Assembly: GCA_043772865.1 (NCBI GenBank)
Contig: JAYVFU010000072.1
Location: 1-15,234, forward strand
Source of the DNA: JACMMS01 sp043772865
GTDB taxonomy: Bacteria > Pseudomonadota > Gammaproteobacteria > Burkholderiales > Methylophilaceae
DNA: 15,234 bases
Direction: 5' to 3'
Of this stretch, positions 1 to 7,045 are shown in pieces. The notes under the pieces were generated by a model, which saw only the letters and a program-made list of their open reading frames with translations, was not told the DNA's origin and did not search any database. The first letter of the stretch is position 1; each line of letters starts with the position of its first letter. The position numbers and the translations under genes were made by a program.

Positions 1-1
1 T

Positions 2-64
2 AGAAAAAATTCAGCTGTTGCAGAAGCTAAACTTGAAGCAGCCTTGGCAAATAGAAAACAGTAA
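2..64 (+). CDS. Possible C-terminal tail of a plus-strand gene (partial)
   Basis: One plus-strand frame is open from the window edge to a TAA at 62-64 and reads as an alanine/lysine/glutamate-rich helix ending in ANRKQ. The composition fits the tail of a coiled-coil or nucleic-acid-associated protein of the mobile element, and the frame ends just before a repeat region that separates it from the convergent integrase gene. Only 20 codons are visible, so no function can be given and the open frame could be chance. Confidence 0.3.
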   Translation, partial: RKNSAVAEAKLEAALANRKQ

Positions 65-85
65 TGTTGAAGATTAGGTATCAAG

Positions 86-139
86 TCGATGTCAAGTTGC
101 CATTAAATTGACGTCAATTTGACATCAATTTAGTGGCAA
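86..139. repeat. Imperfect 43-bp palindrome with three copies of a TTGAYGTCAA motif
   Basis: Positions 97-117 and 119-139 are inverted copies of each other (21-base arms, two mismatches, one base between). The left arm runs from TTGCCA to GTCAA. Inside, 105-120 is a perfect 16-base palindrome centred on GACGTC. The core TTGAYGTCAAnTTG occurs at about 86-98 (as TCGATGTCAAGTTG), at 108-121, and inverted at 128-115. The block sits between a plus-strand stop at 62-64 and the convergent integrase stop at 167. It is A+T-rich and no U-run follows either arm, so a simple intrinsic terminator is unlikely. Recombinase or accessory-protein binding, or another element-specific regulatory site, is the better guess. 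Confidence 0.6.
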
Positions 140-166
140 TTAACCTAAGAAATTTATGGTAAAAAA

Positions 167-1705
167 TTACGGCTTCACTTTCAATGACTTAGGCGTGCGT
201 TCTTGTCGCTCTTTGCGAGCAGCAGCATTCAACTTAATGCGCAAATTTTTAGCGAAATATTTATTAAATTGTCCACTTTTATAAACTGGTAATGGCGGTT
301 CATAATCTAGCCACTTTACTAAGTCAAAAGCTGGAAAAACAATTTCCGCTAACCGTGCAGGGTCGAATTTAGCTTTACTGTAAACACTATGGGCATCTCC
401 GCCCTTAATACCAAAATTATTTCTATTTTCTTCTTCATCAGAGTCATGACCAACAAAATGCCTACGCCATTCCTCATTTAATTGATTATATTGCAAGCAG
501 CTTATGAAAGTTTTTCGGAAGCTATGAAATACTTTATCGTCACCTAAGCCTAATTTTTGCTTTAATGTTGTAAAAGCAGTAGTAGGTTTATTGGCGAACC
601 CATTCTTCGAATCTTCAACCAAATGAGGAAATATACGGTCAGCATCTGGCCAGTAACGTTTAACATCATTGATATAAGATAAAAAACCACAATCAATAAG
701 TTTTGGGTGAATCGGAATTTTTCGTTTAGAAGACGGACTTTTACCATATAAATAAATAGCCCATTTTCCCAAATCATACTCGTCAATACCATCAAGACGG
801 GCAGAGCATAATTCCCCGATTCGGGCACCTGTATACAAGCCTAAGATCGGTAGCCAAAAGTCTGCTGGATTTTTTATTTCTGGCAAAGCGCTGAATATTT
901 TTTGAAGATCCTCAGCATTGAGAGGGTTGCGAGGTTTTTCAAAATTTGTTTTCAAAATATCGCGTATTGAAATACTTGGATTAGACTTTTCAATTGGATT
1001 TGATCCAACATAACGACCACGTTTAATTGCCCACTCAAACCATCCGATAAGGGCTCCACAATCGCGATCAAGGGTGTCGGGGTGGATTGTAGATTCTAAA
1101 GGTTTTCGATATTTAAGAAAATTCTCAACGGTAATATCTGAAATTAATGTAGTAGCGCCAAATTCTTTGATAAATCGATTAAAAACACTCGTGTAGGTAA
1201 CTTTAGTGCCAGCCTTCCATTGACCAGATTTTTCAGATAGATAATCATCGAGTGCTGATTGAAGTGCTTGTAAACGCGCTGGTTCAGGTTTTAGTGGTGA
1301 AGTTGCAAGCGTTTGTTGACTTCTCCACGCGGCGGCTTCCGCATGAATTTGTGCAAGTTCTTGCTCTCCCTGCATTCTTATATTAAGTAATTCAGCCTCG
1401 CTTAAATGTTGAATTGATGAGAGCGCTTCCATCGCTCGTGAGTGATCTTCAGCTGAACCGTCGGTTTTAATTTTTATGGTGGGAGTTTCTAAGGTATATC
1501 CTAGGCGTTGTCTGGAGCTCATACCATAAATTGTAGCACCAAATTTATAAGCTGCGGCGAGTGCTTCTGTAGGGTCGCGGGTACGTAAACTACGGCGTTT
1601 TTCAACACCATTGCGCTCAATTCTGAGATAGTAAATCCCGTAACGGCTTATTGCTAGATGTGATGGTAATTTCATTACAAACGGTACCCTTTGACGGTAT
1701 CGCAT
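167..1705 (-). CDS. Tyrosine recombinase / phage-type integrase
   Basis: A site-specific recombinase expected to integrate and excise the element at the neighbouring tRNA-Ser gene. An N-terminal beta-rich DNA-binding part (about 11-50, GIYYLRIERNGVEKRRSL) is followed by a linker with coiled-coil potential (about 95-130), a core-binding helical domain (about 145-235) and the catalytic domain (about 260-450). Catalytic residues visible: R295 in GARIGEL, a probable lysine around K327-K329, H394 and R397 in HSFR, H420 in VGH, and the nucleophile Y442 in VYSK. A tail of about 70 residues, ending basic, follows the tyrosine, so the 512-residue protein is longer than a typical 400-residue phage integrase. 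The start is uncertain. The first ATG (1705) has no good ribosome binding site, whereas Met11 (1675) has AAAGGG 11 bases upstream, and MKLPSHL would be a natural integrase N-terminus. All catalytic residues are present, so it is probably active. Confidence 0.93.
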   Translation of the reverse strand: MRYRQRVPFVMKLPSHLAISRYGIYYLRIERNGVEKRRSLRTRDPTEALAAAYKFGATIYGMSSRQRLGYTLETPTIKIKTDGSAEDHSRAMEALSSIQHLSEAELLNIRMQGEQELAQIHAEAAAWRSQQTLATSPLKPEPARLQALQSALDDYLSEKSGQWKAGTKVTYTSVFNRFIKEFGATTLISDITVENFLKYRKPLESTIHPDTLDRDCGALIGWFEWAIKRGRYVGSNPIEKSNPSISIRDILKTNFEKPRNPLNAEDLQKIFSALPEIKNPADFWLPILGLYTGARIGELCSARLDGIDEYDLGKWAIYLYGKSPSSKRKIPIHPKLIDCGFLSYINDVKRYWPDADRIFPHLVEDSKNGFANKPTTAFTTLKQKLGLGDDKVFHSFRKTFISCLQYNQLNEEWRRHFVGHDSDEEENRNNFGIKGGDAHSVYSKAKFDPARLAEIVFPAFDLVKWLDYEPPLPVYKSGQFNKYFAKNLRIKLNAAARKERQERTPKSLKVKP

Positions 1706-1756
1706 GCTTTAAGACGCGTGTCCTAAGTTGTTGAAATTAAATGATTTTTAGATGTG

Positions 1757-1850
1757 TGGCGGAGAGCGAGAGATTCGAACTCTCGATACAGGGTTAAGCC
1801 CGTATGCTTCCTTAGCAGGGAAGTGCCTTCGACCACTCGGCCAGCTCTCC
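1757..1850 (-). tRNA. tRNA-Ser (anticodon GCU), CCA encoded
   Basis: On the minus strand the gene starts GGAGAGC and ends GCTCTCC-G-CCA, giving a perfect 7-bp acceptor stem, discriminator G and an encoded CCA (1757-1759). The anticodon arm is CTTCC-CTGCTAA-GGAAG with anticodon GCU, reading AGC/AGU codons. A long class II variable arm (CATACGGGCTTAACCCTGTAT region) identifies it as a serine tRNA. The T arm is CGAGAGTTCGAATCTCTCG. The molecule is complete, as expected when an integrated element restores the tRNA 3' end. It lies downstream of lysC in the same orientation, but a plausible promoter of its own lies in between. Confidence 0.97.
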
Positions 1851-1908
1851 GTTTATTGAACCGCTAAACTACATATTTTTGTAAATATACCGCATTTACA
1901 AGGGCGCG

Positions 1909-1937
1909 ATATTACGCGATTAATGACTAAAAATCAA
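1909..1937 (-). promoter_or_regulatory. Likely promoter of tRNA-Ser
   Basis: On the minus strand, TTGATT (1937-1932) and TAATAT (1914-1909) are separated by 17 bases, a good sigma-70 arrangement about 60 bases before the tRNA 5' end. The bases after the -10 box are CGCGCCC. A G+C-rich discriminator like this is typical of stringently controlled stable-RNA promoters in proteobacteria. CGCGAT occurs at 1905-1910 and 1915-1920, and inverted at 1937-1942, overlapping the promoter. CGCGATT/AATCGCG (1915-1921 and 1936-1942) also form a 7-bp inverted repeat with a 14-base loop. Confidence 0.5.
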
Positions 1938-1976
1938 TCGCGGCGCGCAGATTAACATGAAAATTAATGAATTAAT

Positions 1977-3212
1977 TTAAGCCTCTTCTAATTCAAATGC
2001 TTTATGTAATACACGTACAGCAAGTTCCATGTATTTTTCATCAATTACTACGGCAATTTTGATTTCACTGGTCGATATCATTTGGATATTGATGCCTTCT
2101 TCAGCCAGTGTGCGGAACATTTGGCTGGCAATGCCCACATGTGACCGCATACCGATACCAACGACTGATACTTTGGCGATTTTTTCGTTGCCAGTTATTT
2201 CACGTGCATGAATATAAGGTTGCACTTTTTCTTTAAGTACATTAATGGCTTTTGTAAGCTCATTTTTATGTACGGTAAAAGTGAAATCGGTGGTGCCATC
2301 AGCGCCAGTGTTTTGGATAATCATATCCACATCAATATTTGCCTCGGCGATGGGGCCTAAAATTTGATAGGCAATACCTGGTTTGTCTGGCACGCCTAAT
2401 ACCGTTACTTTGGCTTCGTCGCGATTAAATGCGATGCCTGAAATGATGGGTTGTTCCATGCTGCTATCCTTATTTTCATCTTCAAATGTAATTAAAGTGC
2501 CATCGCCTTCTTCTTCAAAACTAGAAAGCACGCGGAGTTTCACTTTATATTTACCTGCAAATTCTACTGAGCGTATTTGTAATACTTTGCTGCCTTGCGA
2601 GGCGAGCTCTAGCATTTCTTCAAATGTAATCGATTTTAAACGACGTGCTTCAGGCACTACGCGGGGGTCGGTTGTATAAACGCCATCTACATCGGTGTAG
2701 ATCTGGCACTCATCAGCCCCTAATGCTGCGGCTAGTGCCACCCCTGTGGTATCTGAGCCACCGCGGCCAAGCGTCGTAATATTGCCGTGTTCATCAACAC
2801 CTTGAAAGCCAGCGACTACGCACACATAGCCTGCATCTAAATCTGCTTTTAAATGATGCTGATCAATATTGAGAATACGTGCTTTAGTATGCGCGTTGTC
2901 CGTTAAAATCTGCACTTGGGCGCCAGTGTAACTTTTGGCTTTAATGCCTAGCTCAATCAGCGCTAGTGCTGTCATGCCGATTGTTGCTTGCTCGCCGGTT
3001 GATAAAATCATATCTAGTTCACGCGGGTCTGGTTCTGCCATCAACTCTTTTGCTAATGCAAGCAAGCGGTTAGTTTCGCCAGACATGGCTGATACTACCA
3101 CCACAACTTGATGCCCCATTGCCTTGTAACGGGCTACGCGGCGTGCTACGTTGCGGATACGTTCAGGGTTGGCAACTGAAGTGCCGCCATATTTTTGTAC
3201 AATTAGTGCCAT
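1977..3212 (-). CDS. lysC: Aspartate kinase (aspartokinase)
   Basis: Catalyses ATP-dependent phosphorylation of L-aspartate, the first cytoplasmic step toward lysine, threonine, methionine and diaminopimelate. The 411-residue protein is the usual length for a monofunctional two-ACT-domain aspartokinase. The kinase signature KYGGTS is at residues 7-12 and GRGGSDTTGVALAAAL at 149-164, followed by the TDVDGVYTTDPR region (173-184). The ACT repeats lie at about 265-340 and 345-409 and normally bind lysine and/or threonine for feedback inhibition. An ATG with a strong ribosome binding site inside the gene (Met252) may give a separate regulatory polypeptide; see its own entry. The main start has only a weak upstream TAGAAA. 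The gene follows alaS after 72 bases without an obvious terminator or lysine riboswitch, so it may be co-transcribed with alaS. Confidence 0.97.
   Translation of the reverse strand: MALIVQKYGGTSVANPERIRNVARRVARYKAMGHQVVVVVSAMSGETNRLLALAKELMAEPDPRELDMILSTGEQATIGMTALALIELGIKAKSYTGAQVQILTDNAHTKARILNIDQHHLKADLDAGYVCVVAGFQGVDEHGNITTLGRGGSDTTGVALAAALGADECQIYTDVDGVYTTDPRVVPEARRLKSITFEEMLELASQGSKVLQIRSVEFAGKYKVKLRVLSSFEEEGDGTLITFEDENKDSSMEQPIISGIAFNRDEAKVTVLGVPDKPGIAYQILGPIAEANIDVDMIIQNTGADGTTDFTFTVHKNELTKAINVLKEKVQPYIHAREITGNEKIAKVSVVGIGMRSHVGIASQMFRTLAEEGINIQMISTSEIKIAVVIDEKYMELAVRVLHKAFELEEA
2457..2471 (-). promoter_or_regulatory. Internal lysC translation start: strong ribosome binding site and ATG (Met252)
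   Basis: On the minus strand AAGGA (2471-2467) lies seven bases before an in-frame ATG (2459-2457), reading AAGGATAGCAGCATG. It is a better ribosome binding site than those of most full genes here, including lysC itself. The product (minus 1977-2459) would be 160 residues beginning MEQPIISGIAF and consist only of the two ACT domains. In Corynebacterium glutamicum and Bacillus subtilis an in-frame internal start at the corresponding place makes the beta subunit of an alpha2beta2 aspartokinase. Use of the site here is inference. Confidence 0.55.
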
Positions 3213-3284
3213 AATTTTTCTATAGTTTAGTTATTTAATAAAAAACATGATTAAGGATTTGTATATTGCTAGGCTTTAAACTTA

Positions 3285-6176
3285 CTAGTTAAGTTTTTGT
3301 AAAACCCATGCGTTTACGCTGGCCAATGCTGCTGGTAAAGCGCTGGCATTAGGGCCGCCCGCCATTGCCATATCAGGCTTACCTCCACCTTTGCCGCCAA
3401 CTTGTAAGGCAACAAAATTCACTAATTCGCCGGCTTTAATTTTGGCTGTTAAATCAGCGGTAACGCCTGCTGCCAAACTTACCTTGCCATCATTGACACT
3501 GGCTAACACAATGGCAGCGGATTTTAGCTTATCTTTCAACTTATCCATGGTTTCACGTAAACCGTTTGCATCGGCACCTTCTAGTGTGGCGGCTAGCACT
3601 TTAACACCATTGATATCAATGGCTTGACTCACTAAATCATCCCCTAGATTTGACGCAAGTTTTGATTTTAAACGCGCAAGTTCTTTTTCAAGTGACTTAA
3701 TGTTATCCGCCATTTGACCAATTTTTGTAGGTAGCTCATAAACTGGTGTTTTTAATTCGCTAATTAATTGGTTTAACAAAGCTTGTTGGTTCTGCACTAA
3801 ACGCAAAGCGCCTTCGCCTGTAGTGGCTTCAACGCGGCGTACACCTGCGGCAACTCCACTTTCAGAGGTGATTTTAAACAAGCCGATGTCACCAGTACGG
3901 CTAACGTGTGTACCGCCACATAATTCGCGCGTAGTGCCAATGTCTAGCACGCGCACTTCATCGCCGTACTTTTCACCAAACAGCATCATGGCGCCCGTTT
4001 TTTGTGCATCCTCAATAGGCATTACGCGAGCTTGGGTTGCGGCATTGCATAAAATTTCTGCATTGACCATACGCTCTACACGGGCGATTTCTTCATTTGT
4101 CATCGGTGCATTGTGTACAAAGTCAAAACGGGTTTTTTCGGTATCGACCAAGCTACCTTTTTGTAATACATGTTCGCCTAAAACATCACGCAAAGCTTGA
4201 TGCATTAGGTGAGTAGCCGAGTGGTTACGCATACTCGCGGCACGCGCTTGTGTGTTAACGCGTGCACTTAACGTATCTCCCACACTAAGCTTGCCTGTAG
4301 TGAGTGTGCCGTGATGACCAAATACTGCCGCTTGGATTTTTTGTGTATCTTCCACTGAAAAAATGCCATCGGCACCGCGTAATTCGCCAGAGTCACCAAT
4401 TTGACCGCCAGACTCTGCATAGAAAGGGGTGCTATCTAACACCACAACGCCCACATCACCTTCTGCCAGTTGATTCACTGCTGTGCCATCCTTGTACAGT
4501 GCCAAAATTTTGGCGCTAGCTTCTAATGTTTCATAGCCTTTAAAGTCAGTATTTGCGCCGCTGTATTCGAGGTTGGCTGCCATTTTGAACTTGCCCGCTG
4601 AGCGTGCTTGTTCTTTTTGGCGTGTCATGGCGGCATCAAAAGTGGCGGTATCTACCTTTACATTTCTTTCACGGCAAATATCTGCAGTTAAGTCTAGTGG
4701 AAAGCCAAAGGTGTCATGTAGTTTAAAGGCAATTTCACCCGATAACATTTCGTTTGTTGAGTCGATTTCTTTTACAGCTTGGATGGCTGGCTTTAATGAC
4801 CCGCGGATATAGAATATTTCGTATTGTTCAAATTGACTTACAGTTGTATCAAGAATATTTTGATTTTGGTGGAAATCAAAAATTGCAATATTCGCGGCAG
4901 ATTCGCTTTTTGAGTGTAGTTTTGCTGATAAATATAAATCTGCACTTGAGCTTCCGAAGTTATTGATTGTTGTCATAACATCAGCACCACGCTCTTTTGC
5001 TATCCTTTGCAGTGCTTTAGAGCCACTCCATAATTCACTTTCCAACAAATGCATACCACTTTCAATCGTTGCAAAGAAGCGGTCCTCTTCCTGTTTCAAC
5101 ACATCCATGATGCGCGATTTATTCGCGACAAGTTCAGGATATGCTTCACCCATTTGCTTGACCAAATCTGGAACAAGTTTATAAAAGAATGCTGCACGAG
5201 CACCCAACTTGTAGCCATGGCGAATAGCACGGCGAATGATACGGCGTAGCACGTAGCCGCGACCTTCGTTACCAGGTATCACGCCATCGGCGATTAAAAA
5301 ACTGCAAGCGCGAATATGGTCAGCCAGCACTTTTAATGAGGGGCTAGCAAGCTCTGCTGTTTTAGTTTCACGGGCAGCAGCAGCAATCAGTGTTTGAAAC
5401 AAATCAATTTCGTAATTCGCATGCACATGCTGCAATACCGCAGAAATACGCTCTAAACCCATACCCGTATCTACTGATGGTTTAGGTAGCGGATGCATTA
5501 CACCTGCTTCATCACGATTAAACTGCATGAACACGTTGTTCCAGATTTCAATGAAACGGTCACCATCTTCATCTGGGCTGCCTGGAGGGCCGCCAAAGTG
5601 ATGGTCGCCGTGGTCGTAGAATATCTCTGTACATGGACCGCATGGGCCAGTATCACCCATCATCCAGAAGTTATCTGAGGCGTAGCGTGTGCCTTTGTTA
5701 TCGCCAATGCGGATAATACGTTCGACTGGCACGCCGATTTTGTCATGCCAAATATTGTAGGCTTCATCATCATCCGCATAAACGGTGACGGTGAGTTTGT
5801 CTTTTGGTAGTTTGAACACTTCGGTGAGTAGCTCCCAAGCATAAGCAATCGCATCATCTTTAAAGTAATCGCCAAAGCTAAAGTTACCCAACATCTCGAA
5901 AAATGTATGATGGCGTGCGGTGTAGCCTACATTTTCAAGGTCGTTGTGTTTGCCGCCAGCGCGTACACATTTTTGGCTGCTGGTCGCGCGAGTGTATGAG
6001 CGTTTGTCAAAACCTAAAAACACGTCTTTAAATTGATTCATCCCAGCATTGGTGAATAGCAGGGTAGGGTCACCGTGCGGAACTAGCGAGCTAGAGGCAA
6101 CAATTTGATGACCTTTGGAGGCAAAAAACTCGAGAAATGTTTGGCGAATCTCGTTAGTGCTAGGTATTTTATTCAT
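3285..6176 (-). CDS. alaS: Alanyl-tRNA synthetase with an internal insertion
   Basis: Charges tRNA-Ala with alanine and edits mischarged Ser/Gly. Class II catalytic core at 1-250, including TNAGMNQFK (42-50), RHHTFFEMLGNFSFGDYFK (88-106) and the PSVDTGMGLER motif 3 (233-243). The tRNA-recognition helical domain runs from about 250. The editing domain has the zinc-binding set HSATH (H652, H656) and CGGTH (C753, H757). A coiled coil (about 815-845) and a glycine-rich C-Ala domain (GGKGGGKPDMAMAGG, 927-941) follow. At 963 residues it is about 90 longer than the usual roughly 875. The excess is one block at about residues 383-477, treated separately. The reading frame is intact and all active-site elements are present, so it should be the functional enzyme. 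Its ATG overlaps the recX stop by 8 bases, suggesting translational coupling; no good ribosome binding site precedes it. Confidence 0.97.
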   Translation of the reverse strand: MNKIPSTNEIRQTFLEFFASKGHQIVASSSLVPHGDPTLLFTNAGMNQFKDVFLGFDKRSYTRATSSQKCVRAGGKHNDLENVGYTARHHTFFEMLGNFSFGDYFKDDAIAYAWELLTEVFKLPKDKLTVTVYADDDEAYNIWHDKIGVPVERIIRIGDNKGTRYASDNFWMMGDTGPCGPCTEIFYDHGDHHFGGPPGSPDEDGDRFIEIWNNVFMQFNRDEAGVMHPLPKPSVDTGMGLERISAVLQHVHANYEIDLFQTLIAAAARETKTAELASPSLKVLADHIRACSFLIADGVIPGNEGRGYVLRRIIRRAIRHGYKLGARAAFFYKLVPDLVKQMGEAYPELVANKSRIMDVLKQEEDRFFATIESGMHLLESELWSGSKALQRIAKERGADVMTTINNFGSSSADLYLSAKLHSKSESAANIAIFDFHQNQNILDTTVSQFEQYEIFYIRGSLKPAIQAVKEIDSTNEMLSGEIAFKLHDTFGFPLDLTADICRERNVKVDTATFDAAMTRQKEQARSAGKFKMAANLEYSGANTDFKGYETLEASAKILALYKDGTAVNQLAEGDVGVVVLDSTPFYAESGGQIGDSGELRGADGIFSVEDTQKIQAAVFGHHGTLTTGKLSVGDTLSARVNTQARAASMRNHSATHLMHQALRDVLGEHVLQKGSLVDTEKTRFDFVHNAPMTNEEIARVERMVNAEILCNAATQARVMPIEDAQKTGAMMLFGEKYGDEVRVLDIGTTRELCGGTHVSRTGDIGLFKITSESGVAAGVRRVEATTGEGALRLVQNQQALLNQLISELKTPVYELPTKIGQMADNIKSLEKELARLKSKLASNLGDDLVSQAIDINGVKVLAATLEGADANGLRETMDKLKDKLKSAAIVLASVNDGKVSLAAGVTADLTAKIKAGELVNFVALQVGGKGGGKPDMAMAGGPNASALPAALASVNAWVLQKLN
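4746..5030 (-). other. In-frame A+T-rich insertion in alaS (residues about 383-477)
   Basis: The E. coli enzyme runs from LLDEEL through seven residues into LDGETAFRLYDTYGFP. Here LLESEL (377-382) is followed by 95 residues before LSGEIAFKLHDTFGFP, a net gain of about 88. The inserted part is rich in Ser, Ala, Asn, Asp and Gln (such as NNFGSSSADLYLSAKLHSKS) with no motif I recognise. By hand count, G+C is about 32% over 4801-4980 against about 52% over 5221-5400 in the same gene. The junctions resemble each other at protein level (ELWSG and EMLSG), possibly a trace of duplication. It lacks intein splice-site residues and is too short for an intein. It sits in the helical tRNA-recognition domain as a surface loop and is probably tolerated. 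Origin unknown. Confidence 0.75.
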
Positions 6177-7017
6177 TTTCTACTTTGTATTCATTATCTT
6201 GAATATTTTGATTTAACACTTTTTTAATGACATCAAAACTAAAGCCGCGGCTTTGTAAAAACCTTGCCCGTGAAGCCCATTCATTTCTATTTGCAGGCGG
6301 TGTTTTATATTTTTTACGGCAAATATCAGCAGCATTTGCTAGCTCATCCGTTTTGAAATTGGCTACTGCGGCAGAAATTAAAACGTCTTCCACACCTTTT
6401 TGCTTAAGTTCATATGCGATGCGGCTACTACCAAATTTTGCTTTGCGCGCATGCACTACTTGCTCGGTAAAGCGAGCATCAGAAACTAGACCACGCGCTT
6501 TAAAATCTTCAACGACTTCATCTATTTGCAGATAGAGCCATTCTAAAGTTATTTCAATAATTATTTTTGGACTATATTTTATAAAACAAGTGCTAAATTC
6601 ATCTTCTAAATTTATATCGTTGCCATACGTAGATTCACTGTTCTCAACTTCACTATTGGCTTCGCTGCCGCCAGCTTCGCTATACTTAGTTTCGCAGTCT
6701 TTAACTGCGCCAGCCCTCAGCTTTTTTCTAAGTTCTTGCGCTGAAAATTCTCGTAAAGACAAATAGTAAACCGCTTTGTTTCTTAATCGTTGCTTTGCCT
6801 TTTTTTGGCTTTTTGATCGTTCGCTATCTACTGAATTTGAGTCAGATTGGGTATCTTCAACTATGCTTTGCTTTTGTCCAACCAAGTTAGCGGCTGATTT
6901 ATTACTTGTTGGGCTGTTTTTAGAATCACTGCTTTTAAACTCAGAGCGCGAAAACTGGTTTAATAGTTCTCGCGCTATGTTTAATCTTTCACTATTCGAT
7001 TTTTCAATGCCAGACAT
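6169..7017 (-). CDS. recX: RecX regulatory protein, enlarged
   Basis: RecX binds RecA filaments and limits their extension, and usually lies directly downstream of recA, as here (28-base gap). Conserved family parts: AVYYLSLREFSAQELRKKL (82-100), the IDEVVEDFKARGLVSDARF segment (165-183), ARKAKFGSSRIAYELKQKGV (190-209) and the C-terminal ARFLQSRGFSFDVIKKVL (251-268). Together the core is about 140 residues, close to normal. The 282-residue total comes from an N-terminal extension of about 75 residues, rich in Ser/Asn/Lys and probably disordered, and an insertion at about 104-163, first Ser/Glu-rich (SEAGGSEANSEVENSE), then hydrophobic (FIKYSPKIIIEITLEW). The DNA of the insertion's second part (6541-6600) is only about 18% G+C. 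No clear ribosome binding site precedes the first ATG. The stop overlaps the alaS start. Confidence 0.9.
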   Translation of the reverse strand: MSGIEKSNSERLNIARELLNQFSRSEFKSSDSKNSPTSNKSAANLVGQKQSIVEDTQSDSNSVDSERSKSQKKAKQRLRNKAVYYLSLREFSAQELRKKLRAGAVKDCETKYSEAGGSEANSEVENSESTYGNDINLEDEFSTCFIKYSPKIIIEITLEWLYLQIDEVVEDFKARGLVSDARFTEQVVHARKAKFGSSRIAYELKQKGVEDVLISAAVANFKTDELANAADICRKKYKTPPANRNEWASRARFLQSRGFSFDVIKKVLNQNIQDNEYKVENE

Positions 7018-7045
7018 GCTTTTTAAGCCAACATCTAATTAGCTT

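Larger units (their letters stand above)
1..1785. mobile_element. End of an integrative element inserted at tRNA-Ser(GCU), cut by the window edge
   Basis: Seen: a large tyrosine recombinase gene lies directly beside the 3' end of a complete tRNA gene and is transcribed away from it, with a repeat-rich intergenic stretch on its far side. Known: integrases of genomic islands, prophages and ICEs commonly recombine within tRNA 3' halves (T arm and acceptor stem) and rebuild an intact tRNA on integration. I infer that the crossover lies somewhere in about 1757-1785 and that everything to the left is foreign. Neither the second attachment-site copy nor the cargo is in the window, so the element's type and size cannot be judged. 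I found no second copy of the tRNA 3' sequence within 1-1700. Confidence 0.55.

Noticed and set aside
1880..1900. TGTAAAT...ATTTACA inverted repeat between tRNA-Ser and lysC as a terminator
   Set aside because: A+T-only 7-bp stem with no following U-run. It lies in the tRNA leader and is too weak to call.
3213..3284. A lysine riboswitch or attenuator before lysC
   Set aside because: Only 72 bases are available, with no aptamer-sized structure and no terminator/antiterminator pair visible.
4746..5030. The alaS insertion as an intein
   Set aside because: At about 95 residues it is below the size of known mini-inteins, and it lacks a Cys/Ser first residue and the terminal His-Asn before a Cys/Ser/Thr.
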